Source of the DNA: Dryocola sp032000125
Lineage (GTDB): Bacteria; Pseudomonadota; Gammaproteobacteria; Enterobacterales; Enterobacteriaceae
DNA length: 64,000 nt
Direction: 5' to 3'
Assembly: GCA_032000125.1 (NCBI GenBank)
Contig: DAMALH010000021.1
Span: forward strand, 15,942 to 79,941
Shown here: positions 1 to 7,481 of the stretch, piece by piece
How positions within the stretch are numbered: position 1 is the first letter of the stretch
Layout of the letters: every line of letters starts with the position of its first letter
Notes under the pieces: model-generated
What the model was told of the DNA's origin: nothing
What the model saw: only the letters and a program-made list of their open reading frames with translations
Databases searched by the model: none
Made by a program: the position numbers and the translations under genes

Positions 1-33
1 GCAAAGAAAACTTAACCGCCCTTACTAAACAAA

Positions 34-999
34 TTAACGCGCCGCATCCTCCAGCGCCTTATGAATCACCATTGAAAGCTCTTTGACATCGAACTTCGCG
101 ACGTAGCCGTTCGCACCGACTTTGCGCACGTGATCTTCGTTCGCGCTGCCCGACAAAGAAGAGTGAATCACCACCGGGATCTGTTTTAACGTCGTGTCGG
201 ATTTAATATGGCGCGTCAGGGTAAACCCATCCATTTCCGGCATTTCAATATCGGTTAAAACCATACCAATGCGGTCGGTGATCGGCTCGTTTGCGGCTTT
301 GGCTTCTGCGGCGATGACTTTGATTTTCTCCCAGGCCTCAAGCCCGGTTGAATGCATAATAGCCGGGATCCCCATGCCTTTCAGACCTTGCTCCAGCATC
401 AGGCGGGCAACCTTTGAATCTTCCGCCACAATCGCCACCGCGCCCGGTTTCAGGGTATAGGTTTTCTCTTCGATAGCGGAGACATCCACATCGCGTCCGG
501 CAGGGATAATGTCATAGAGGATCTGTTCGACGTCGAGCACCAGCGCCAGCTCGTCTTTGTATTCATCGCTGTCCAGAGAGGCAATACTTGTGATGTTGCG
601 GCTGTTGACGCCCGCTTCCGCAGCGTGAACCTGGCTCCAGTCCAGACGGATAATGTTTTCTACCGACTCCACCGCAAAAGCCTGGGTGCTGCGGGCGTAT
701 TCGGTGATCAATAAAAGGTTCAGGCCCGTTTCAGGCGTGCAGCCGGTGACCGCAGGCAGGTCGATGACCGGGATAATCTGATCGCGAATATTCGCCATGC
801 CCAGCAGCGGCGACTCCATGCCGGCCGCGCGATTGATTTTCGGCATCGGCACGATTTCACGCAGCTTAAAGACGTTAATGCCGTACAGCTCTGACTTATC
901 GCCGTGTTCCCCTTTCCCTAACCGGAACAACAACAGCTCAAACTTGTTGGACAACGCGAGGTTAGACCTCTCATCGATATCTTTCTGAAAACTATCCAT
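34..999 (-). CDS. cheV: Chemotaxis coupling protein CheV (CheW domain plus receiver domain)
   Basis: The 321-residue protein has a CheW-like domain in its N-terminal half and a response-regulator receiver domain from about residue 185 to the end, the CheV arrangement. The receiver has an acidic patch (AEDSK), the phospho-acceptor Asp in LTDIEMPEMDG and a C-terminal Lys (VAKF). In the family, CheV couples chemoreceptors to CheA and its phosphorylation is thought to tune adaptation. The ATG start is preceded by GAGG at suitable spacing. It stands alone, away from any flagellar cluster, as is usual for enteric cheV; K-12 lacks this gene. The 142 bases upstream (1000-1141) separate it from the PTS operon. 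Confidence 0.93.
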   Translation of the reverse strand: MDSFQKDIDERSNLALSNKFELLLFRLGKGEHGDKSELYGINVFKLREIVPMPKINRAAGMESPLLGMANIRDQIIPVIDLPAVTGCTPETGLNLLLITEYARSTQAFAVESVENIIRLDWSQVHAAEAGVNSRNITSIASLDSDEYKDELALVLDVEQILYDIIPAGRDVDVSAIEEKTYTLKPGAVAIVAEDSKVARLMLEQGLKGMGIPAIMHSTGLEAWEKIKVIAAEAKAANEPITDRIGMVLTDIEMPEMDGFTLTRHIKSDTTLKQIPVVIHSSLSGSANEDHVRKVGANGYVAKFDVKELSMVIHKALEDAAR

Positions 1000-1141
1000 T
1001 TTAACCTCGAATGATAACCCGGCGGGTCATGTCGCCCCGTTTTACGGGTGCCCTGTATAAGTTATCGGCACAATGGAATAAAAGTAGAGCCTGATTAGCG
1101 AAATGTTTTGGATTAGGGGGGATTACCCCCCGGTTAGATGG

Positions 1142-1723
1142 TCAGGCGATGCGCAGCGCGCGTTGCGATATTTGCAGCTTTTCCTCCAGCCACTTCAGCA
1201 GGCTTCTTGTATCCAGCGGTCTGCTCTGGTCCAGGGTATAAACCGGCCCCAGCGCCATGGGCTGAGCGCTGTCCGCAAGCTGCAGCAGCTCCGGCAGATA
1301 CTCTTCACCGGGATGGCCCGGCGGTCTTACAGCAAATCTCTGCGCATAGCGGGCCGCCGCGAGGCTGCCGGGGATCTGGTTCCACACTTCCAGCACGCTT
1401 GCGATATTCGCCTGTTCAAGATAGCGCTCAAGCGTTTCTTTTGGCTGAAAGCCAAACCAGGCATCAATAAGAAAAACGCACTGAGGCGGGCTGTCTGCCA
1501 CTATCGACCAGATCGCCTCGTAGGCCGCGCAGCCCAGGCGGCGGTTAAACGGCCTGTCAATCTCTTCGAACTGCGCCATAAAGGGTTCTTTAATGCCGTC
1601 GATTGTCAGCAGCGGTAGCGCAAAATGTTCGGATAAAAGACGGGCGACGGTGCTTTTACCTGAGGCCGGGACGCCGTTCACAAGTACCACCGTTTTGCCC
1701 TGTGTTCGCGAATGCTGGCTCAT
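1142..1723 (-). CDS. P-loop kinase-like ATPase (AAA_33 / zeta-like fold)
   Basis: A 193-residue protein with a clear N-terminal Walker A motif (GVPASGKST, about residues 18-26) followed by a short alpha/beta domain, resembling small P-loop kinases of the AAA_33, shikimate-kinase or chloramphenicol-phosphotransferase type. The substrate cannot be deduced. Its start codon overlaps the stop of the PTS IIA gene by four bases (ATGA type), so it is the last, translationally coupled gene of the PTS operon and probably acts with it. No signal peptide or membrane segment is visible. Toxin, nucleotide kinase and sugar kinase roles all remain possible. Confidence 0.75.
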   Translation of the reverse strand: MSQHSRTQGKTVVLVNGVPASGKSTVARLLSEHFALPLLTIDGIKEPFMAQFEEIDRPFNRRLGCAAYEAIWSIVADSPPQCVFLIDAWFGFQPKETLERYLEQANIASVLEVWNQIPGSLAAARYAQRFAVRPPGHPGEEYLPELLQLADSAQPMALGPVYTLDQSRPLDTRSLLKWLEEKLQISQRALRIA

Positions 1724-2157
1724 AATATTGCGATCACCTCTTCCTTCACTTTTGCCTGGCGCAGCTTCGCCATCACGTCGTTATCGCCTAACAGATTTAC
1801 AATGGCACGAATGCCCTCTTCGATATGGCCGTTGCTGTCGCGGGCCGCGAACATAATCACGATATCGGCCTTGTCGCTATCGGCAAACACAATCGGCTGT
1901 TCGAGCAAAACCAGGCTAAAACAATTTTTAAGTACCCCGCATTCCGGGCGGGCATGGGGCATGGCGATGCCCTCTTCAAAAACGTAATAGGCGCCATGCT
2001 CCAGAGTGTTATTAATCACCGCCTGGTAATAGGAGGGCAAAATATAGCCGTTATCAACCAGCGGCTGGGCCGCCAGTTGAATCACCTTCTGCCAGTCCGT
2101 TTCGCGCACGCCGACCTGAATCGCCTGTGCTTCAATTAATAACTCTTTAATGGCCAT
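1720..2157 (-). CDS. PTS EIIA component, UlaC/mannitol-fructose type
   Basis: A 145-residue cytoplasmic PTS EIIA. The phosphorylatable His lies in the motif GIAMPHARPE (about residue 68), typical of the fructose/mannitol EIIA superfamily to which UlaC belongs. It would accept phosphate from HPr and pass it to the EIIB encoded at 4695-5009. It lies in a leftward operon with EIIB, EIIC, a phosphofructokinase-like protein and an aldolase. EIIA is a separate polypeptide here, as in the ula system. Family assignment is firm; the sugar is unknown. Confidence 0.9.
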   Translation of the reverse strand: MAIKELLIEAQAIQVGVRETDWQKVIQLAAQPLVDNGYILPSYYQAVINNTLEHGAYYVFEEGIAMPHARPECGVLKNCFSLVLLEQPIVFADSDKADIVIMFAARDSNGHIEEGIRAIVNLLGDNDVMAKLRQAKVKEEVIAIL

Positions 2158-2166
2158 AACGGCTCC

Positions 2167-2436
2167 TTAAATAGTCCTGCGAATGGTATTTCGCAACTCA
2201 TCAATTTTGACAAATAAATTATCGATTTGCTGGCGGTGCGTTTTACTCTTCGCATAGACCTGTAACGCCTGGTTATAGCGCAACATTAAAGCCTTCTGTG
2301 CTTCACTATTACTGGGATTTTCCATCAGCGTATTTTCCAGCGCCGTTAATTCAGCATCAAGCTGTGCAGCCTGAATATCATATTGCATGCTATCTGAATT
2401 ATCTTTGTGAAAAAGTCGTTTTAAAGATCCAAACAT
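2167..2436 (-). CDS. Small hypothetical protein, probably alpha-helical
   Basis: An 89-residue soluble protein of unknown function inserted between the aldolase and EIIA genes. It has a basic N-terminus (MFGSLKRLFHKD) and then long heptad-like helices rich in Leu, Ala, Gln and Glu, suggesting a coiled coil. The ATG is preceded by GGGAG, and it sits 9 bases before the EIIA start, so translation in the operon is credible. I do not recognise a family. Confidence 0.65.
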   Translation of the reverse strand: MFGSLKRLFHKDNSDSMQYDIQAAQLDAELTALENTLMENPSNSEAQKALMLRYNQALQVYAKSKTHRQQIDNLFVKIDELRNTIRRTI

Positions 2437-2505
2437 AGCTATCTCCCGCCCCGACGATTGCCGCGCAACCAGGGTTACATTGAAGAGTAAAGGATAACGC
2501 TGTGG

Positions 2506-3348
2506 TTATTTAAATAATGCGATCTTTTCGGCTAATACAGCAGCTACCGCATCATTTGCCGGAATTAAAAATTTGCGCACGCTGTCGTTTACCTTACCTT
2601 TGCCGAAGGTTTCTTTGCAGCGGCCAACCCATTGCACGTTCATTTCGGTGCCGACGTTTACTTTGTCGATGCCCCCCGCTACGGCACGGCGCATGTCTTC
2701 ATCGCTCACGCCCGTGCCGCCATGCAGCACTAGCGGGGTTCTGGTAACCTCGCTGATCTCCGCCAGGCGCTGATGCTGGATGTGCGCTTTGCCGGTATAC
2801 AGGCCGTGCACCGTGCCCACGGACACCGCCAGCATATCCACACCGGTTTCATCCACGAAACGTTTTGCATCTTCCGTTGTGGTAAAGCTGATGTCTTCCA
2901 TCGCCACCGCTTTGCCGTCTTCCGAACCGCCAATCGCCCCCAGTTCGGCTTCTACGGACACGTTATGCGGGCGGGCAATATCAATCACTTTACGCGTATT
3001 GGCGATATTCTCGGCCAGCTCCAGGTGCGAGCCGTCATACATTACCGAACTAAACCCAGCGTCGATGGCCGTTTTAATGGATTCAATATCCGAGCAGTGA
3101 TCCAGATGCAAACAGGTCGGTATCTGCTGGCTTGCAGATAAAGAACGAATGGAGTCAACCAGCAAACGGTAACCTAAATATTCCGCCGTCCCGGTGGAAA
3201 TCTGAATCATTAACGGGCTGTTAGTGGCTTTAGCTGCTTTAAAATAAGCGGGCAACATTTCCAGGCAATGCAAATTAAAAGATCCAACCGCTTTAAAATT
3301 ACGTTCTTTTGCTACCTGCAATAACGCCGGGAAGTTATACAGACTCAT
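2506..3348 (-). CDS. Class II ketose-bisphosphate aldolase (GatY/KbaY/FbaA family)
   Basis: A 280-residue zinc aldolase with the expected motifs: HLDHCSD (Asp base and zinc His, about residues 81-87), VEAELGAIGG, the VHG histidine near residue 180 and HGGTG with the third zinc His near residue 209. The length fits tagatose-1,6-bisphosphate aldolase rather than longer FbaA. It would cleave a ketose-1,6-bisphosphate to dihydroxyacetone phosphate and glyceraldehyde 3-phosphate. Its start overlaps the end of the EIIC gene, and it lies downstream of a phosphofructokinase-like gene that could make its substrate. Stereospecificity (fructose, tagatose or another ketose) cannot be read by eye. Confidence 0.9.
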   Translation of the reverse strand: MSLYNFPALLQVAKERNFKAVGSFNLHCLEMLPAYFKAAKATNSPLMIQISTGTAEYLGYRLLVDSIRSLSASQQIPTCLHLDHCSDIESIKTAIDAGFSSVMYDGSHLELAENIANTRKVIDIARPHNVSVEAELGAIGGSEDGKAVAMEDISFTTTEDAKRFVDETGVDMLAVSVGTVHGLYTGKAHIQHQRLAEISEVTRTPLVLHGGTGVSDEDMRRAVAGGIDKVNVGTEMNVQWVGRCKETFGKGKVNDSVRKFLIPANDAVAAVLAEKIALFK

Positions 3349-4702
3349 GTGCTTTTTCCTCTTGAGTTTTGGTAGATTTGCCGTTCACGAACCAGGCGAT
3401 AAGCGCCACGAACAGGATGAATACGCCGACAAACGTCCAGTTATTCTGGAAGACGTGACCCAGAATCAGGCCGCTGCTGATGACATCGGAATCGCTGAAG
3501 GTCACGCCGGTAAAGCCGTAGCTTTCGAGCATCGGCACAAGGATTGCGGGCAGGAAGGTGATAAACAGGCCGTGTACCACGCCGCCGATAATCGCGCCGC
3601 GCCTGCCGCCCATCGCGTTACCGAAAATGCCTGCGGTGCCGCCGGCAAAGAAGTTGGTCAACAGGCCGGGCAGGATCATCGCCAGGCCAAACATCGGGAA
3701 GACAATCATGCCGATGATGGAGCCTGCGGTAGTGGCAAGGAAGCCGACAATCACGGCATTCGGGGCGTACGGGAAGAGCACCGGGCAGTCCAGCGCAGGT
3801 TTGGCATCAGGCACAATGCGCATCGCAATGCCGCGGAACGCGGGCACCAGCTCGTTAAGCAGCAGGCGTACGCCGCTGTAAAGCACGAACACCCCGGCGA
3901 CAAACTGAATGGCCTGCATAAAGGCAAACATCAGGTAATTCACGCCGTTGGAATACTGCGCAATGTAACCAGGGCCTGCCGCCAGCGCCGGGATGAGGTA
4001 CATCGGAATCATCACCACCGCCATGGAGAGATAGGTATCCTGCAGGAACTTAAAGTTATCCGGCAGCACAAGGTCTTCGGTGGATTTCGAGCCTTTGCCT
4101 ACCACCTTCGCCACCGCCGCCTGCACCAGATAGCCAATGGTGCAGAAGTGGCCCAGCGCAACGTCATCGGAGCCGGTAATACGGCGCACCACGGGTTGGG
4201 CGAGCGCAGGCATTAATACCGCCATAATCCCACCGAAAACGCCGCCGGTCAGAATCAACGGTAGCCCGGTAAGCCCGGCTTTGTAGCCGATAACCGCGCC
4301 GATGGTCGCCATCCACAGCAGCGCCTGTCCGGTAAGGAAGATGTATTTAAACGGCGTGATGCGGGCAATGATGATGTTGACGATAAATATCACCATCAGC
4401 GTGAGCGCCACTTCAGAACCCAGCTCGCGGTTTGCCAGCCCCGCAATTGCCGCCACGTCGGTGATATAGCCCTTCATGCCAAAGCCGTGGGTAAAGATGT
4501 CGTTCAGAAAAGTGAGCGTATCAACAATAATGTTGATGCCTGCCATCATGATCAAAAAGCCCAGCAGCGTTTTAAAAGTGCCTTCGGCCACTTTGCCCTT
4601 CGATTTTTTTTGCAGTAAAAGCCCCAGCATGGCGATAAAGGCGATCAGGATTGACGCCTGTCCAAGCAGGTCTTTAACAATAAAGTTAATGATGCTATTC
4701 AT
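3335..4702 (-). CDS. PTS EIIC permease, ascorbate/UlaA (SgaT) family
   Basis: A polytopic membrane protein of 455 residues with about ten hydrophobic segments and the UlaA-type sequence pattern (LTGQALLW, FAPNAV-like FPYAPNAVIVGF, FFAGGTAGIFGN). It is the sugar-translocating PTS subunit. I chose the ATG at 4702; a TTG two codons earlier is less likely. It overlaps the end of the EIIB gene by 8 bases, implying coupling. No adjacent ula-type catabolic genes (UlaD, E, F, G) are present; a kinase and aldolase are found instead, so L-ascorbate is an unlikely substrate despite the family name. Confidence 0.9.
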   Translation of the reverse strand: MNSIINFIVKDLLGQASILIAFIAMLGLLLQKKSKGKVAEGTFKTLLGFLIMMAGINIIVDTLTFLNDIFTHGFGMKGYITDVAAIAGLANRELGSEVALTLMVIFIVNIIIARITPFKYIFLTGQALLWMATIGAVIGYKAGLTGLPLILTGGVFGGIMAVLMPALAQPVVRRITGSDDVALGHFCTIGYLVQAAVAKVVGKGSKSTEDLVLPDNFKFLQDTYLSMAVVMIPMYLIPALAAGPGYIAQYSNGVNYLMFAFMQAIQFVAGVFVLYSGVRLLLNELVPAFRGIAMRIVPDAKPALDCPVLFPYAPNAVIVGFLATTAGSIIGMIVFPMFGLAMILPGLLTNFFAGGTAGIFGNAMGGRRGAIIGGVVHGLFITFLPAILVPMLESYGFTGVTFSDSDVISSGLILGHVFQNNWTFVGVFILFVALIAWFVNGKSTKTQEEKAHESV

Positions 4703-5009
4703 GGTCAAATACCTTCACATTGCGGGCTTTTAAAAAGGCGACAATCTTCTGTTCGATTTCGTCTTTATCGGTGAGCTTATGCAGCACAATGACCCGTTTA
4801 ATTTCCTCTTCGCTGGCATCGGCGGTCAAAATATCAGCGAAGGTTTTTTGGGTTAATATAATGTCCGACTTAAAGGCGCCCGCTTCAGAGACCGTGGTAT
4901 GATCTATTTCCGCCGGGATTTCTAATTTTTTAAGCACCGCTTTGGCGGTCATTTCGATGGCAAAACTGGAACCTAAACCGCAGCCACATACACAAAGAAT
5001 TTTAAGCAT
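4695..5009 (-). CDS. PTS EIIB component, UlaB (SgaB) type
   Basis: A 104-residue EIIB with the phosphocysteine P-loop CVCGCGLGSSF at the N-terminus. It would take phosphate from EIIA and phosphorylate the incoming sugar with EIIC. The ATG at 5009 has an excellent GAGGAG site seven bases upstream, which decides against an upstream in-frame start. It lies 11 bases downstream of the phosphofructokinase-like gene and overlaps EIIC. Confidence 0.9.
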   Translation of the reverse strand: MLKILCVCGCGLGSSFAIEMTAKAVLKKLEIPAEIDHTTVSEAGAFKSDIILTQKTFADILTADASEEEIKRVIVLHKLTDKDEIEQKIVAFLKARNVKVFDHE

Positions 5010-5020
5010 TGAAAATCTCC

Positions 5021-6001
5021 TCAAATAATATTGAGCTGCTTCGCTAATTTATAATGGTGCCCTTCGGTGTCGACGAGGCGTTTTTGCATACTGATTAAAT
5101 CTATAGGGATCGGTTTGTTACTCGAATTAATAATAATTGCTTTATTTCTCATGCCTGACTGGATACAACGTACGACTTCGCCGGCCATAATAGTGCCCTG
5201 ATAGATTTCCTCACAGGTTGGGTCACCATTACGCAGGCTGTAACCAATAATCGACTTACGAATACGCACGCCGATTTTTGGTTCGAGCTGTTTAATCATG
5301 GTATCAATCGCCCCCTGGAAACCGGGGGAATATTCTTTGGTATAACCTTCAGAACAAAGAATGACGACGCTGTTTTGTACCTCAAGCCGGGCGCCGATCT
5401 TATTTGCCAGTTCGCTTAACTCCTGCTGGCATTCCGGGAACAGCGCAAAATCAGCGTTGCTTTTAATGGCGGACTGCAGGGTTAATTCACCGCAATAGCC
5501 GCCCAGTAATTCCACCATAAAAACGCGGCCCGGCAGCGCGCGCCCCGTATTACGCAGCTTGACGACCTCTTTAATCACCTGCTCGCAGGCGGTGGAAAAT
5601 CCGATGGTGTAGTCGCTACCGTACACGTCATTGTCAATCGTCATGCCCACGCCGAAACAGTTAACGCCATATTCGCTAAGGTTATTTAGAAACTGTAAAG
5701 ACCCATCGCCGCCGGCCATAATAAGCACGTCAATATGCAGGGATTTTAGCTGCCTGGCGATAGTTTCATATTCGCAGCCCGTTAACTTACGGTTAGTTCG
5801 GCCTGACGACATGATGGGAATAGCGGCGATGGAAAAATCCACCAGGTCGCGTAGGGAAATAGCCTGGTGTTTATTCTGTAATAATCCTGGAATACCACCG
5901 TTAAACAGGACAATTTCCGCCTGAGCCAGTCTGGAAACCTGGAAAACGAAGTTATTTATTCCCGTGACATCACCGCCGCTAATTACCATGCCGATTCTCA
6001 T
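5021..6001 (-). CDS. PfkA-family 6-phosphofructokinase-like sugar-phosphate kinase
   Basis: A 326-residue PfkA-superfamily kinase and first gene of the PTS operon. The nucleotide and catalytic motifs are kept: SGGDVTGIN near the start, GGDGS (97-101, Gly at the ATP-type position) and TIDND (121-125, with the catalytic Asp). Aligned by eye with E. coli PfkA, phosphate-binding R162, R243 and R252 correspond to R159, R248 and R257, and E222 to E218. However, M169 becomes L166, R171 becomes G168 and H249 becomes Y254, so the sugar pocket differs. Start ATG 6001 follows a GAGG site; an in-frame start at 6100 would add 33 unrelated residues. It probably phosphorylates the 6-phosphate delivered by the PTS. 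Confidence 0.85.
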   Translation of the reverse strand: MRIGMVISGGDVTGINNFVFQVSRLAQAEIVLFNGGIPGLLQNKHQAISLRDLVDFSIAAIPIMSSGRTNRKLTGCEYETIARQLKSLHIDVLIMAGGDGSLQFLNNLSEYGVNCFGVGMTIDNDVYGSDYTIGFSTACEQVIKEVVKLRNTGRALPGRVFMVELLGGYCGELTLQSAIKSNADFALFPECQQELSELANKIGARLEVQNSVVILCSEGYTKEYSPGFQGAIDTMIKQLEPKIGVRIRKSIIGYSLRNGDPTCEEIYQGTIMAGEVVRCIQSGMRNKAIIINSSNKPIPIDLISMQKRLVDTEGHHYKLAKQLNII

Positions 6002-6134
6002 GACCGTCGCCTCGTTTATTTTCCTTGCAGACATTTTTCCCTTTAAACAACCCTTAGATTTGCAAGCAAGGTCACAAAAATGGGATTCATCAGGCGGCAT
6101 GTATTATTGACAAGGGTGTTTTACCGTTGAAATT

Positions 6135-6150
6135 TGTGATTAAAATCACA
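6135..6150. promoter_or_regulatory. Perfect CRP-cAMP binding site upstream of the PTS operon
   Basis: TGTGA-N6-TCACA is present exactly, flanked by AAATT and TATC, close to the full CRP consensus. It lies about 134 bases before the phosphofructokinase-like start. On the minus strand an AT-rich TAATA element about 40 bases downstream (near 6102-6107) could be the -10 of a class II promoter. This predicts catabolite-repressed expression, as expected of a PTS catabolic operon. The promoter position is inference; the palindrome is seen directly. Confidence 0.85.
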
Positions 6151-6485
6151 TATCAATAGCGAATACAGCCGGAAGAGAAAGCGCAAAAACGTCATATATT
6201 TCAGCGTATTAATTCAGACGCTCGGTAAATAAATTTTGCCACCGCGTTTGAGGCTTTAAAGGGGAAAATTTGGCTTTCAAAAATGTGACTATTCGCGCAT
6301 TTTTTTGCGAAGAGAAAGGGAAGGCGTTAATTAAGCAGCGCAAAAATAAGAGCGCGGTAATCGCCGGGTATTACTTTCCGAACGACGGTTTATGAAGACA
6401 TATCGCTACAGCCGTTCAGGGCGCGGCTGACGGCAGTAACGTTTGACGAGGGGATTTAACGGCGGCGTAACTAGCAATAGGGAGA
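6151..6485. other. Intergenic region with no gene seen
   Basis: AT-rich sequence between the CRP site of the PTS operon and the end of fdhD. No convincing open reading frame, tRNA, repeat or strong terminator hairpin was found. It may hold the distal part of the PTS operon control region and the fdhD 3' end. Confidence 0.5.
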
Positions 6486-7310
6486 CTACGCCAGCCGCCC
6501 CGGATGGGTATATACGGTCGCGCGCCCCGGTCGGCTAAACCCTACCAGCGTCAGGTTGCAACGGTGCGCCACCTCAATCGCCAGCGACGTTGCCGCTGAG
6601 ACGGCGAATAAAATCTCAACCCCGCACCGGGCGGATTTCTGCACCATTTCATAGCTGGCCCGGCTTGACACTAACGCGGCGCCTTGAAGCCAGCCCTGCC
6701 GTGCACGAGCACCCAGCATTTTATCCAGCGCCACGTGGCGGCCGATATCCTCTTTGCCATCCATAATCTCGCCCTGCTCATTTAACCAGAGCGCCGCGTG
6801 CGTGCAGCCGGTGAGTTCACCAATGGGTTGGTAATCGCGCATTTGCTCAAGGGCAGCATCAAGAAAACGCAGATCGAAGGTTTGGGTAAAAGGTAAAGGT
6901 GAAAGCGGACGCCCGATATCCTTGAGTTGCTCAACGCCGCAGACGCCGCAGCCGGTGCGTCCTGCAAGGGAACGGCGGCGCTCTTTTAGCCCCGCGAAGC
7001 GGCGGCTGGACAGCTCAATTTGCACCTCAATGCCGTTGCAGACCGGCACCACATCAATACCGAAAATATCCGCAGGAGAGCTTATAATCCCTTCGGATAA
7101 GGAAAAGCCGATGGCGAAAAGCGCCAGGTTGTCAGGCGTTGCCATCATCACAACGTGAGAAATGCCGTTATAAACCAGCGCGACCGGTACCTCTTCAGCA
7201 ATCCAGTCCGTTCTGGCCGACGTCAAATCGCCACGCTGCCACAACGTGACAGAACATGAGCCCGTGATGCTCGTAACAACTTTTTCGTTAGTTTGATCAG
7301 ATTTATTCAC
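6486..7310 (-). CDS. fdhD: Formate dehydrogenase sulfurtransferase FdhD
   Basis: A 274-residue homologue of E. coli FdhD. The paired cysteines of the conserved CGVCG motif (about residues 121-125), LVSSRASYEMVQK and the C-terminal GFSRPGRATVYTHP are present. FdhD transfers sulfur from IscS to the bis-MGD molybdenum cofactor before its insertion into formate dehydrogenase, making the enzyme active. The start is GTG at 7310 with a weak ribosome site. The gene diverges from fdoGHI-fdhE, its client operon, across a 171-base intergenic region. Confidence 0.95.
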   Translation of the reverse strand: MNKSDQTNEKVVTSITGSCSVTLWQRGDLTSARTDWIAEEVPVALVYNGISHVVMMATPDNLALFAIGFSLSEGIISSPADIFGIDVVPVCNGIEVQIELSSRRFAGLKERRRSLAGRTGCGVCGVEQLKDIGRPLSPLPFTQTFDLRFLDAALEQMRDYQPIGELTGCTHAALWLNEQGEIMDGKEDIGRHVALDKMLGARARQGWLQGAALVSSRASYEMVQKSARCGVEILFAVSAATSLAIEVAHRCNLTLVGFSRPGRATVYTHPGRLA

Positions 7311-7399
7311 TTTGCATTAACCGGATAAGAACAACCTTAATACCAATGTGGTATCCTTGCAGCATACCCCTCCGGGAAGGAGGGTGATAACCAGTTCAG

Positions 7400-7435
7400 G
7401 GTTCGATTGTGAACCTTTGCGGCGAGCACCGCAAA
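7400..7435 (+). promoter_or_regulatory. Two adjacent hairpins in the fdoG leader / fdhD-fdoG divergent region
   Basis: GGTTC (7400-7404) pairs with GAACC (7411-7415), followed without a gap by TTTGCGG (7416-7422) pairing with CCGCAAA (7429-7435). They lie 47-82 bases before the fdoG ATG. A further CCCTCC/GGAGGG inverted repeat lies just upstream (about 7366-7383). No U-tract follows on the plus strand, so this is not a simple terminator. Function is unknown. Confidence 0.5.
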
Positions 7436-7481
7436 AATAAACCTAAAAGTCATGTGAAAAATGTCGAAACAGGAGCAATCC

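Noticed and set aside
3347..4216. A 289-codon plus-strand frame rich in His, Arg and Gln
   Set aside because: It is antisense to the well-supported PTS EIIC gene; composition is that of a shadow frame in GC-rich DNA.
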